From positions 186,001-250,000 of the forward strand of contig NZ_QCZE01000001.1 in the NCBI RefSeq assembly GCF_003075035.1: a DNA stretch of 64,000 nucleotides. The letters are read 5' to 3'. This stretch comes from Zobellella maritima. Lineage in GTDB: Bacteria > Pseudomonadota > Gammaproteobacteria > Enterobacterales > Aeromonadaceae. The notes below the pieces were generated by a model. That model did no database searches. It saw only the letters and a list, made by a program, of their open reading frames with translations, and was not told the DNA's origin. This document shows, piece after piece, positions 53,586 through 62,007 of the stretch (positions are counted from its first letter, which is position 1; each line of letters begins with the position of its first letter). Both the position numbers and the translations under genes were made by a program.

Positions 53586-55076
53586 ATGAGAAAGGTAGGC
53601 CACCTGATCAAGGGTGAACAGCAGCTGCAAGGTGAGCTGCTGGATGTGTACAACCCCTCTACCGGCCAGGTAACCAGCCAGGTTTTCATGGGCGATGAAG
53701 CCCTGGTAGCACAGGCCGTTGCGGCCGCCAGGGCGGCATTTCCCGCCTGGCGCGACACGCCGCCGGCCAAGCGGGCACGGGTGATGTTCCGCTTCAAGCA
53801 ACTGCTGGAAGAGCGGGCCGACGATATCTGTGCGCTTATCAGCGAGGAGCACGGCAAGACCCTGGAAGATGCCCGGGGCGAGCTGCTGAGGGGCATAGAA
53901 AACGTGGAATACGCCTGCGGCGTGCCCGGGCTGCTGAAAGGGGATTATACCCGCAATGTGGGGCCCGGTATCGATGCCTGGTCCGACTTTCAACCGCTGG
54001 GCGTGGTGGCGGGCATTACCCCCTTCAATTTCCCGGCCATGGTGCCCTTGTGGATGTATCCCATGGCCCTTGCCTGCGGCAACTGTTTTATTCTAAAGCC
54101 GTCGGAGAAGGATCCCTCAGCTTCGCTGCTGGTGGCGGAATTGTTGAAAGAGGCGGGCTTGCCCGATGGGGTTATGAGTGTGGTGCATGGCGGCAAGTCA
54201 ACGGTGGATGCCCTGCTGACCCATAAGCAGGTGAAGGCCATCAGTTTTGTCGGTTCGACCCCGGTTGCCGAATATATCTATGCCCAGGGCACGGCCAATG
54301 GCAAGCGAGTACAGGCGCTGGGTGGCGCCAAGAACCATGCGGTATTTATGCCCGATGCGGATTTGGACAATGCGGTGAATGCGCTGATGGGCGCCGCCTA
54401 CGGCTCCTGCGGCGAGCGCTGCATGGCGATTTCGGTGGCGGTGTGTGTGGGCGATACGGTGGCCGATGCGCTGATCGCCAAACTGGAACCCAGGATCCAT
54501 GCCTTGAAAATCGGTCCGGGCACCCGGCAGGGGCTGGATATGGGCCCGGTGATAAGTTCTGAGCAGCTGACCAGGATAGAAGGCTATATCCAGGCCGGGG
54601 TGGAGCAGGGCGCCGAGCTGACTGTCGATGGCCGGGGCTTGCTGGTGCCCGGTCATGAACAGGGCTATTTCCTTGGCGGCTGCCTGTTCGATAAGGTCAC
54701 GCCCGAGATGAGCATCTACCGGGAAGAGATCTTCGGGCCTGTGCTGTGCGTGGTGCGGGTGGCCAGCCTGGAAGCCGCCATCGAGCTTATCAATGCCCAT
54801 GAATACGGCAACGGCACCTGTATCTTCACCCGCGATGGCGAAGCCGCCCGGCTGTTCGGTGACCAAATAGAAGTGGGCATGGTCGGTGTTAATGTGCCGC
54901 TGCCGGTACCCGTGTCTTACCACAGCTTCGGCGGCTGGAAACGTTCGCTGTTCGGTGATCTGGCCGCCTACGGCCCCGATTCGGTACGTTTCTATACCCG
55001 CCGCAAGACCATTACCCAGAAATGGCCGGAGCGAGCCAGTCATCAGGCCTCTGATTTTGCCTTTCCGAGCATGTGA
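53586..55076 (+). CDS. mmsA: CoA-acylating methylmalonate/malonate-semialdehyde dehydrogenase
   Basis: The 496-residue aldehyde dehydrogenase turns malonate semialdehyde (or methylmalonate semialdehyde) into acetyl-CoA (or propionyl-CoA). It begins MRKVGHLIKGEQQLQGELLDVYNPSTG and has GVVAGITPFNFPAMVPLWMYP, FVGSTPVAEYIY, LGGAKNHAVFMPDADLD and the catalytic Cys in AYGSCGERCMAISVAV near residue 282, all typical of MmsA. ATG 53586 follows AAAGGACCACAAG; a longer upstream frame was rejected. It lies 187 bases after the aminotransferase, and a small hairpin GATGGCATCCATGCCATC lies in the gap. Confidence 0.95.
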   Translation: MRKVGHLIKGEQQLQGELLDVYNPSTGQVTSQVFMGDEALVAQAVAAARAAFPAWRDTPPAKRARVMFRFKQLLEERADDICALISEEHGKTLEDARGELLRGIENVEYACGVPGLLKGDYTRNVGPGIDAWSDFQPLGVVAGITPFNFPAMVPLWMYPMALACGNCFILKPSEKDPSASLLVAELLKEAGLPDGVMSVVHGGKSTVDALLTHKQVKAISFVGSTPVAEYIYAQGTANGKRVQALGGAKNHAVFMPDADLDNAVNALMGAAYGSCGERCMAISVAVCVGDTVADALIAKLEPRIHALKIGPGTRQGLDMGPVISSEQLTRIEGYIQAGVEQGAELTVDGRGLLVPGHEQGYFLGGCLFDKVTPEMSIYREEIFGPVLCVVRVASLEAAIELINAHEYGNGTCIFTRDGEAARLFGDQIEVGMVGVNVPLPVPVSYHSFGGWKRSLFGDLAAYGPDSVRFYTRRKTITQKWPERASHQASDFAFPSM

Positions 55077-55236
55077 TCGCACGCTGTGGGAACGATTCCT
55101 GTGGGAGGGGCGAGCTTGCCGCAATGTGTTGTTGAACAGCGCATCGCCCCGAGGCCGGGCCGCCCATTGGCCCGGCAATCTCGTCGTGATGAATCCTTAC
55201 CCCTTTCCATCACCGGAGCAAACTGTCAAAATACTC
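55077..55236. other. Intergenic region with REP pair
   Basis: Downstream of the dehydrogenase there is no gene. It holds the inverted REP-like pair at 55098-55167, and the Mn2+ riboswitch begins at about 55237. Confidence 0.5.
55098..55167. repeat. Inverted pair of REP-like elements
   Basis: CCTGTGGGAGGGGCGAGCTTG points right, and GCATCGCCCCGAGGCCGGGC points left, giving a REPIN-like doublet with a short spacer. Confidence 0.5.
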
Positions 55237-55343
55237 GCCTCTTGGGGGAGTAATCTTTCGGCGCCCGCCGAAACAGCTGTCAACAATCTCTAAGCCGAAG
55301 GCTTATGGCAGTTGTGTCCTGTTGGATTGATGAGACCTGAGGC
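55237..55343 (+). promoter_or_regulatory. yybP-ykoY (manganese) riboswitch
   Basis: P1 is formed by GCCTC (55237-55241) and GAGGC (55339-55343). Inside are the conserved GGGGAGTA block (55245-55252), a P2 hairpin TTTCGGCG/CGCCGAAA, a third arm closed by CAGCTG and CAGTTG with a GCC-GAA-GGC tip, and the 3' GATGAGACCTGAGGC motif (55329-55343). A downstream inverted repeat GGGCGGGA / TCCCGCCC (55357 and 55391) can serve as expression platform. It lies 130 bases before a cation exchanger gene, a known target class of this motif. Confidence 0.72.
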
Positions 55344-55472
55344 AGATTCACTCGCCGGGCGGGAAGTGGGTTTGTCTCTGGTATCGGTTATCCCGCCCTG
55401 AAGAGCCATTATGTTACCCACAGCTGTGAAATTTCTGTTTGCAAACCATGCCGCCGTTACCGGAGGTTGCCC

Positions 55473-56450
55473 ATGCTGATGTCCATTGCCGCCATTGTGC
55501 TCGGCCTGGCCGTGCTGGTATGGAGTGCCGACCGCTTTGTCGACGGCGCCTCGGCCACCGCCCGTTACGCGGGTATGCCGCCCTTGTTGATCGGTATGGT
55601 GATTGTCGGTTTTGGCACCTCGGCACCGGAGATAGTGGTATCGATTATTTCGGCGCTGGAAGGCAATCCGGGTCTGGCTCTGGGTAACGGATATGGCTCT
55701 AATATCGCCAATATCGGGTTGATTCTGGGGGTAACGGCGTTGATAAGCCCGATTGCCGTGCACTCTCAGGTGCTGCGCAAGGAACTGCCGATCCTGATAT
55801 TGATCACCTTGCTGTCTCTGGCGCTGGTGTGGAACGGCATGTTGACCCGGCTGGATGCGATTATCCTGCTCGGCGTTTTTGTGCTGCTGATGGGCTGGAG
55901 CATCATGCAGGGCATGCGTGACGGTAATGATGCCATGGCCGCCGATGAGCTCAAGGAGCTGGATGACAACCTGATGACCCTCAAGCAGGCGCTGTTCTGG
56001 TTGGTGGTGGGCTTGCTGCTGCTGATTGTCAGCTCCCGCATCCTGGTATGGGGGGCGGTGAATATTGCCCAGGCCTTTGGGGTGAGTGATCTGATCATCG
56101 GCCTGACCATAGTGGCCATCGGCACCTCATTGCCGGAGCTGGCTTCGTCCATCGCCGCGATCCGCAAGAACGAACACGACCTGGCCATCGGCAACGTGAT
56201 CGGCTCCAACCTGTTCAACACCCTGGCGGTGGTCGGTCTGGCCGGTGCCATCAGCCCGCTGGCGGTGGCGCCCGAAGTGATCAGCCGAGACTTCATGGTG
56301 ATGGGCGGCCTGACCCTGTCGCTGTTTGTACTGGGCTACGGCTTCAAGGGCCGTCAGGGACGTATCAACCGCTTCGAGGGCGCGTTTTTACTGCTGGCCT
56401 ATGTGGCCTATAGCGGCTGGCTGGCCAGGGAAGTGCTGGCGGCGGTATAA
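55473..56450 (+). CDS. Calcium/sodium antiporter, YrbG-type (CaCA family)
   Basis: The 325-residue inner-membrane exchanger has ten hydrophobic segments and the two alpha repeats: GMVIVGFGTSAPEIVVSIISALEGNPGLALGNGYGSNIANIGLILG near residues 40-88 and GLTIVAIGTSLPELASSIAAIRKNEHDLAIGNVIGSNLFNTLAVVG near 210-255, with the conserved Glu and Asn ion ligands. ATG 55473 has CGGAGG seven bases before it. The riboswitch upstream implies response to Mn2+, so manganese or calcium export is a reasonable role. Confidence 0.92.
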   Translation: MLMSIAAIVLGLAVLVWSADRFVDGASATARYAGMPPLLIGMVIVGFGTSAPEIVVSIISALEGNPGLALGNGYGSNIANIGLILGVTALISPIAVHSQVLRKELPILILITLLSLALVWNGMLTRLDAIILLGVFVLLMGWSIMQGMRDGNDAMAADELKELDDNLMTLKQALFWLVVGLLLLIVSSRILVWGAVNIAQAFGVSDLIIGLTIVAIGTSLPELASSIAAIRKNEHDLAIGNVIGSNLFNTLAVVGLAGAISPLAVAPEVISRDFMVMGGLTLSLFVLGYGFKGRQGRINRFEGAFLLLAYVAYSGWLAREVLAAV

Positions 56451-56476
56451 GTTGATGGTCGCGCGCCACCCACAAC

Positions 56477-56560
56477 AAGCCCAAAATCGGCAATGGTCTT
56501 TGTGGGAGGCGCGACCCCGCGGCGATATGTGGGAGGCCCGGCCCTGGGGAGATATCGCCG
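56477..56560 (+). repeat. REP-like element with conserved left flank
   Basis: TTGTGGGAGGCGCGACCCCGCGGCGATAT-like sequence (56500-56528) is followed by a partial second copy. The left flank AGCCCAAAATCGGCAATGG closely matches AGCCCAGAATCGGTAATTG before the array at 51664, so the two loci share a larger element. It follows the exchanger stop. Confidence 0.6.
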
Positions 56561-56738
56561 CTTCCCCCAGAGTGGTGGTTCGCATCCCAATTCCTGGTTC
56601 GCGTAGCCATGACCCAAATAATACCCGTTCTTATTATTACTACGTTATTCAAAGAAAATCAGTAACTTAAGTTTTAGTTTGATTTGAAAAAACCTGTCGC
56701 GACGCCTATCATAGCGGGCTGAAACGAGAGGGGGATCT

Positions 56739-57203
56739 ATGCAAGGCGATAAGCAAGTTATTGGCTATCTGAACCAGGTATTGGGAATTGAACTGACATC
56801 GATTAACCAGTATTTCCTGCATGCGCGCATGTTCAAGAACTGGGGCCTGCAGGCGCTGAACGAGCGCGAATACAAGAAATCCATCAAGGACATGAAGCAG
56901 GCCGACAAGCTGATCGAGCGGATCCTGTTCCTTGAAGGGCTGCCGAACCTGCAACACCTGAACCGGCTGCGTATCGGTGAAACCACCGAAGAAATGCTGC
57001 AGTGTGACTATCAGCAGGTAGAAGAGCAGCTGACCGTGCTGAAGGAAGCCATCGCCTACTGCGAGTCGGTCAGGGATTATGTTTCCCGCGAGCTGCTCAC
57101 CGAAATCGAAGAATATGAAGAAGGTCATCTCGACTGGATCGATACCCAGCTGGGCCTGATCGGCAAGGTGGGTATTCAGAACTATCAGCAGTCACAGATA
57201 TAA
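56739..57203 (+). CDS. bfr: Bacterioferritin, heme-binding subunit without complete ferroxidase site
   Basis: The 154-residue four-helix protein keeps Glu18 and the heme ligand Met52 but has Asp51, Gln54 and Val94 in place of the ferroxidase residues Glu51, His54 and Glu94 of E. coli Bfr; Glu127 and His130 are present. It is therefore expected to bind heme but not to oxidise iron. The second bacterioferritin gene follows after 12 bases with the complementary set. The two probably form a mixed 24-mer, as known for some pseudomonads and neisseriae. Confidence 0.92.
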   Translation: MQGDKQVIGYLNQVLGIELTSINQYFLHARMFKNWGLQALNEREYKKSIKDMKQADKLIERILFLEGLPNLQHLNRLRIGETTEEMLQCDYQQVEEQLTVLKEAIAYCESVRDYVSRELLTEIEEYEEGHLDWIDTQLGLIGKVGIQNYQQSQI

Positions 57204-57215
57204 GAGGATATTCGG

Positions 57216-57686
57216 ATGAAAGGTAACCAGAAAATCATCGAGGCCCTGAACGAGCTGCTGGCCGGTGAACTGAGTGCGATGGATCAATATTTTATTCATT
57301 CCCGCATGTACGATGACTGGGGATTCAAGAAGTTGTTTGATCGCATCGATCACGAATTCGAAGACGAGAAGCTGCATGCCTCCAAGCTGATCGAGCGCAT
57401 CCTGTTTCTGGAAGGCACCCCCGACATGGTGACCCGGGTGCCGCTGAATATCGGCAAGGACGTCCCCGCCATGCTGCAGAGTGACCTGGATCTGGAATAC
57501 AAGGTGATTGAGGATCTGCGCAATGTCATGGCCCTGTGTGAGCAGGAGCGGGACTACCAGACCCGGGACATGCTGCAGGTATTGCTGGAAGATACCGAGC
57601 ACGATCATACCCACTGGCTGGAACAACAGCTGGGCCTGATCGACAGGGTCGGCCTGCAGAATTATCTGCAATCCCAGATGGGCTGA
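57216..57686 (+). CDS. bfr: Bacterioferritin, ferroxidase subunit without heme-ligand methionine
   Basis: The 156-residue protein keeps Glu18, Glu51, His54 and Glu94 and has Glu128 and His131 one position later than in E. coli, so the di-iron ferroxidase site is complete. Lys52 replaces the heme-ligating Met. It thus complements the preceding subunit. AGAGGATATTCGG precedes the ATG. A terminator follows 20 bases after the stop, so the two genes form a bicistronic operon for iron storage. Confidence 0.93.
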   Translation: MKGNQKIIEALNELLAGELSAMDQYFIHSRMYDDWGFKKLFDRIDHEFEDEKLHASKLIERILFLEGTPDMVTRVPLNIGKDVPAMLQSDLDLEYKVIEDLRNVMALCEQERDYQTRDMLQVLLEDTEHDHTHWLEQQLGLIDRVGLQNYLQSQMG

Positions 57687-57704
57687 ACATCCCTCGCATT
57701 TTTT

Positions 57705-57729
57705 AAACCGCCGTCAAGGCGGTTTTTCG
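57705..57729 (+). terminator. Terminator of the bacterioferritin operon
   Basis: AAACCGCC and GGCGGTTT (57705-57712 and 57718-57725) form an 8-bp stem followed by a T-run. Confidence 0.88.
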
Positions 57730-57895
57730 TTTCAGGGGCACAGCAGCTTGGCAGCGGTTCGGATCTTCCTCCGGCGCCCCAAATTGGTGTTTTTATCGAT
57801 TGGCATCCAAAATAGAGTTTCAAATGGATTTGCAAGTCAGTAAGTGACGGACCTGTTGCCGCCGATGCAACTCAATCCAGACGGGATATACAAAG

Positions 57896-58468
57896 ATGAA
57901 ACAGCTCATTATTGCCGCCTTCATGTTGCTCATCTCTGCCTGTTCCAGCCTGCAGACCCCCGGAGAAACCAATATAGCGGTGAGCAGCCTGCTCGATGAA
58001 ATCCAGATCGCCATCAATGAAATAGACAAGAGAACAGCCGGCAGTTCCCTGCCGCCCTTCCGGAGTGCCGAGATACAGCTGTCTACCACGGCGGGAAGAA
58101 AAGCCGATGGCAGTGCCGCCTTGGTGCTGGCTGGTGGTGCCGGCAAGGCCACCACCCACGCCAATACCCTGACGCTCGAATTAATCCCTGCCGCAGACAG
58201 CGTCCGGATCCCGGGGAGGAGTACGGGACATGACATTGCAGATTATGTTATTGCCGCGGTTACGGCCATCGATGGCAAGCGGTTCCTCAAGTTGCATACC
58301 CTGAATGTGGAAGCCGGGCTTGAGGTGCGACGCACCCTGGAAGGGGGAATTGACGTCGAGCTGGCCGGCATGTCGCTGGAAGGCAAACATTCGGTTGAGG
58401 CATCGACGGGACATCGCCTTAAGCTGACCTTTGCCCATGCCGCCTATATGGAGCAGCAGCCGTTATAG
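57896..58468 (+). CDS. Lipoprotein with Trypco2-like domain (putative)
   Basis: The 190-residue protein has a lipobox (LLISAC, Cys16) and a short signal peptide. The body starts AVSSLLDEIQIAINEIDKR and continues FRSAEIQLSTTAGRKADGSAALVLAGGAGKATTHANTLTLELIP, a helix followed by beta strands in a pattern similar to the trypsin-co-occurring domain Trypco2. The family call rests on this pattern only. The C-terminal half is not recognised. It lies 90 bases before the DUF2235 gene on the same strand. Confidence 0.6.
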   Translation: MKQLIIAAFMLLISACSSLQTPGETNIAVSSLLDEIQIAINEIDKRTAGSSLPPFRSAEIQLSTTAGRKADGSAALVLAGGAGKATTHANTLTLELIPAADSVRIPGRSTGHDIADYVIAAVTAIDGKRFLKLHTLNVEAGLEVRRTLEGGIDVELAGMSLEGKHSVEASTGHRLKLTFAHAAYMEQQPL

Positions 58469-58560
58469 TCCGGGGTGGAGAGCCCCGGTTCGGGCATGCC
58501 ATAGCGTGCCCCGTGCTTTTAGATGAAGCCTTAATCTCACTTCAACCCGGGAGTCTGGAT

Positions 58561-59610
58561 ATGTCTAATCATCGACAGCGCCTGATCGTACTGTTTGACG
58601 GTACCTGGAACGATCCCCAGGACAATACCAATGTGGTGCGGTTGGCACGCAGCATAGTCCCGTTTGACGGCGAACGGCGGCAGCGCTTTTTCTACGATCC
58701 CGGGGTGGGCACAGCGGCCCTGACCCGGCTGGCCGGGGGCGTATTCGGTGCGGGACTGAGCAGGAATCTGCGTCAGGGCTATGATTGGCTGGCCCGGAAT
58801 TATCGGCCGGGAGATGAAGTCTGGGTATTCGGCTTTAGCCGGGGCGCCTACACCGCCCGCAGCATGGTGGGCATGATCCGCAAATGTGGCCTGCTGCATA
58901 TCATCACCCCGGCCGGCCTGGCCGCCGCCGAGCGGTTGTATCGCAACAAACACGCCGCGCCCGATGGAATACAGTGTCGGCAGTTCCGGGCCAGCTACAG
59001 CCGGGAAATAAGCATCCACCTGCTCGGGGTATGGGACACAGTGGGGGCCCTGGGTGTGCCGGGCACCCTGATCTCAGAACGTGGCCTCTATTGCTGGCAT
59101 GACACCCAGCTGTCGAAGGTGGTCGAGCGGGCATATCAGGCCATGGCTCTCGACGAACACAGGGCCGCCTATGATGCGGTGCCCTGGACCAGCGCCGACG
59201 GCCTCAAGAAACCCGAACAAATAGAGGTAGAGCAACGCTGGTTTATCGGCGCCCATGCCAATGTCGGCGGCGGCTACGGCACGGATCCCCTGGCGGATTT
59301 GTCTCTGAGCTGGCTACAGGACAAGGCGGTCGCAGCTGGACTGAAGCTGGAGCCCTTTACACCGGCGGTCGACGCCCATCAGACTCAGCCCCATGACTCC
59401 TTTAGCGATTTCATCGGCGGCGCCTATGCCTGCTATCGAGGCTGGTTTCATGCCGGCGATGGCCGTCATTATCGACGGCTCGACCGGGATCATGAGGGCA
59501 ATCGTGCCATCGGCATCACGGTCGATGCCTCGGTCTGGACCCGCTGGAAAAGCGTAGCCGGTTACCGTCCGCGTACCCTGACCGATGCCGGACTGAACCC
59601 GCCGGACTGA
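58561..59610 (+). CDS. DUF2235 alpha/beta hydrolase (Tle1-like phospholipase domain)
   Basis: The 349-residue protein has the DUF2235 features: RLIVLFDGTWNDPQDNTNVVRLARSI at the N-terminus, the nucleophile elbow VFGFSRGAYTARSM near residue 98, LLGVWDTVGALGVPG with the Asp near 157, and the His in WFIGAHANVGGGYG near 232. This domain is the catalytic part of Tle1 type VI secretion lipases, but no secretion genes are near and no secretion signal is seen. ATG 58561 follows CCCGGGAGTCTGGAT; a longer frame from 58513 was rejected. The lipoprotein upstream could be a partner. Confidence 0.82.
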   Translation: MSNHRQRLIVLFDGTWNDPQDNTNVVRLARSIVPFDGERRQRFFYDPGVGTAALTRLAGGVFGAGLSRNLRQGYDWLARNYRPGDEVWVFGFSRGAYTARSMVGMIRKCGLLHIITPAGLAAAERLYRNKHAAPDGIQCRQFRASYSREISIHLLGVWDTVGALGVPGTLISERGLYCWHDTQLSKVVERAYQAMALDEHRAAYDAVPWTSADGLKKPEQIEVEQRWFIGAHANVGGGYGTDPLADLSLSWLQDKAVAAGLKLEPFTPAVDAHQTQPHDSFSDFIGGAYACYRGWFHAGDGRHYRRLDRDHEGNRAIGITVDASVWTRWKSVAGYRPRTLTDAGLNPPD

Positions 59611-59800
59611 TGTCGGGCAGGCCGAAATTAGTCCGGGTGAAGACATGGTGGGGACAGGGTGTGGGTTGCGGATAACCCGGCTTTCACCGCTAGGGATGAA
59701 CTGCTGTTGATGAAAAGGTTCCATTTGGGAATAAATATTCTTGATTGTGAATATGATATTTGTTCTTATTCGCACTTACGTTTATTAATGCAGTTGCGAA

Positions 59801-61831
59801 ATGGATTTGAACATGATGCCCAAACTCAGCCCTCTTGCCCTTGCTGTCTCTCTGGCCTGTGGCCTGCCGGTTACCGTTATGGCCGACTCCGTCTACACTC
59901 TCGACGATGTGCTGGTGGAGGCCGAGTTATATCAGGGATACGCCGAGTACGCGCCCACCTCCGGCACCAAGACCGATCTGGCCTGGCAACAGGTGCCCCA
60001 GTCGGTGTCTGTGGTGTCCCGGGCGGAGATGCAGGACAAGGGGGCCATCAGGCTGGTGGATGCCCTGGAAGGGGTGGCCGGGGTCAACAATACCCTGGGG
60101 GAGGGTAGCCGGGATCAGTTCGTGATTCGCGGCTTCGATGCGCTCAACGATACCTACCGGGACGGTCTGCGCGACGACGGCGGTTTCCAGACCTTCCGCA
60201 GCCTGGCGAACATAGAGCGGGTGGAAGTGGTGAAGGGGCCGGCCGGCGCGCTCTATGGCCGGGGCTCGGCCGGCGGCATCATCAACCTGATCAGCAAGCG
60301 GGCCGATGGTCGGGATGTGCTGGATGTGAACCTGAGTGCGGGTAGTGAAAGCCGCCTGGGCAGCCGGCTGGACGCGGGCGGCAAGTTGAGCGATTCCCTG
60401 AATGGCCGCATCAACCTGGAATGGCGCGAAGGCGACAGCCATGTGGATGAGGTGGACTACAGCGATTACTTTATCGCCCCCACGGTACGCTGGGAGTTGG
60501 GGCAGCAGCATACCCTGGATCTGGATCTGGAGCTCCTGCACCAGGAGGTCACCCCCTATCGCGGGGTTCCCTCGGTGGATGGTCGGCCGGTGGATGTACC
60601 GGTAGAAACCTACTACGGGGCCCGCAACGATTTGCAGGAAGCGGACAGCCAGCGCCTGGCACTGACTCACAAGCTGGCACTGGCCGAGGACTGGGAGTGG
60701 ATCAACCGCGCCGCCTATAACCGCATTACCCTGGAGCAGAAGGGAACCCGCAACGCGAGTGTATCCGGTGATCAGTTGGCGCAGACGGTCAACAACTTCG
60801 GCTTTGATCCCCAAACCAGTGCCACCCTGCAATCGGAGCTGGTCTGGAACACCGACCATAACCAGCTGTTGATGGGGGTGGACTACAACGAATTCGAGCG
60901 CGATTTCACCCTGAGCAAGCTGAATGCCCCCAGCCAGGATCTGTTCGACCCGGTCAGCCGGGACACCGCCAACCCGGGCTTTACTCCCTCGCGGGAGAAT
61001 CGAACCGACTCCCTGGGCTACTACCTGCAGGATGTGGTCACCCTGGGACCCTGGTCATTGCTGGGCGGGATGCGTTATGACCGCATGGCCCTGGAGCAGG
61101 AAACCAGCAGTGGCCAGAGCAGTGCCAATGACGACAGCAAGCTGAGCCCGCGACTGGGGCTGGTGTATACCCTCAACGATCAGCTCTCCTTTTACGGCAG
61201 CTGGGGGCGTTCCTGGCAGCTGCCCTACGGCGGCATCTATATCAACCCATCGCTGGCCCAGTTTTTCCGTACCGATTTACGCGAGCTGGGGGTTAAATCC
61301 TTCCTGTTTGAAGATCGTTTGATGCTGCACGGTGCCCTGTTCCGTATCGATCAACAGCAGCCCAAAACCAACCCGGACGGGGAAGTGATTGCCCGCAGCG
61401 AATTCCGCCATCAGGGCCTGGAGCTGGAAGCCCGGGGTCAGATCACCGATGCCTGGAATATCGCCGCCGGCTACAGCTACCTGGAGGCGGAAGATAGGGA
61501 AAGCGGGTTTCGTCCCAATGACGTGTCTGATCACCTGTTCTCCCTGTGGACCAGCTATCAGACCGATTTCGGCCTGAAGGTGGGCGGCGGCGTCAAGTAC
61601 GTGGGCAACCGCTTTGCCGGCAACGACGAGGCGGTAGAGCTGGGCGATTACACCAAGGTGGATCTGATGGCCGCCTACAGCTGGCAGCAGCGCCATACCC
61701 TGCAACTGAACATCGACAACGTGCTCAACGAGAAATACATACTGGGCACCACCTCCGGCGGCAGCGGCATGCACCAGCTGGGTTACGGGGCCCCGGCCCA
61801 GTGGATGCTCAGCTACCGTTACCAGCTGTGA
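59801..61831 (+). CDS. TonB-dependent siderophore receptor
   Basis: The 676-residue outer-membrane receptor has a signal peptide (cut near VMA-DS), a TonB-box-like DDVLVEA, a plug domain with VPQSVSVVSRAEMQDKGAIRLVDALEGVAGV and RGFDALNDTYRDGLRDDGGFQTFRSLANIERVEVVKGPAGALYGRGSAGGIINLISK, and a 22-strand barrel ending NVLNEKYILGTTSGG...RYQL. It resembles the catecholate receptor group (Fiu-like). ATG 59801 or the ATG pair at 59813 could start it. An AT-rich promoter region precedes it; a reliable Fur box was not confirmed. Confidence 0.9.
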   Translation: MDLNMMPKLSPLALAVSLACGLPVTVMADSVYTLDDVLVEAELYQGYAEYAPTSGTKTDLAWQQVPQSVSVVSRAEMQDKGAIRLVDALEGVAGVNNTLGEGSRDQFVIRGFDALNDTYRDGLRDDGGFQTFRSLANIERVEVVKGPAGALYGRGSAGGIINLISKRADGRDVLDVNLSAGSESRLGSRLDAGGKLSDSLNGRINLEWREGDSHVDEVDYSDYFIAPTVRWELGQQHTLDLDLELLHQEVTPYRGVPSVDGRPVDVPVETYYGARNDLQEADSQRLALTHKLALAEDWEWINRAAYNRITLEQKGTRNASVSGDQLAQTVNNFGFDPQTSATLQSELVWNTDHNQLLMGVDYNEFERDFTLSKLNAPSQDLFDPVSRDTANPGFTPSRENRTDSLGYYLQDVVTLGPWSLLGGMRYDRMALEQETSSGQSSANDDSKLSPRLGLVYTLNDQLSFYGSWGRSWQLPYGGIYINPSLAQFFRTDLRELGVKSFLFEDRLMLHGALFRIDQQQPKTNPDGEVIARSEFRHQGLELEARGQITDAWNIAAGYSYLEAEDRESGFRPNDVSDHLFSLWTSYQTDFGLKVGGGVKYVGNRFAGNDEAVELGDYTKVDLMAAYSWQQRHTLQLNIDNVLNEKYILGTTSGGSGMHQLGYGAPAQWMLSYRYQL

Positions 61832-61875
61832 TCCCGGCTGTTGTTGCCATCCATTATCCAGACTCAATAAACAGA

Positions 61876-61900
61876 ACGGGGCCAGGTGCCCCGCTTCTTT
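61876..61900 (+). terminator. Terminator of the receptor gene
   Basis: CGGGGC (61877-61882) and GCCCCG (61888-61893) pair around a 5-base loop and CTTCTTT follows. Confidence 0.65.
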
Positions 61901-62007
61901 ACCATGGCTGAAGACCGGTGCGAACAGGTTCGCTTCACCGCGCCCTGCACCTGTCGGGCCGAACCCGGCCATGCGCTTATTGTCGGTACTCGCTGCGCTT
62001 CCTTATC

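Noticed and set aside
59740-59790. Possible Fur box before the TonB-dependent receptor
   Set aside because: GAATATGATATTTGTTCTTATTC is only a weak match to the 19-base consensus by eye; a matrix score would be needed.
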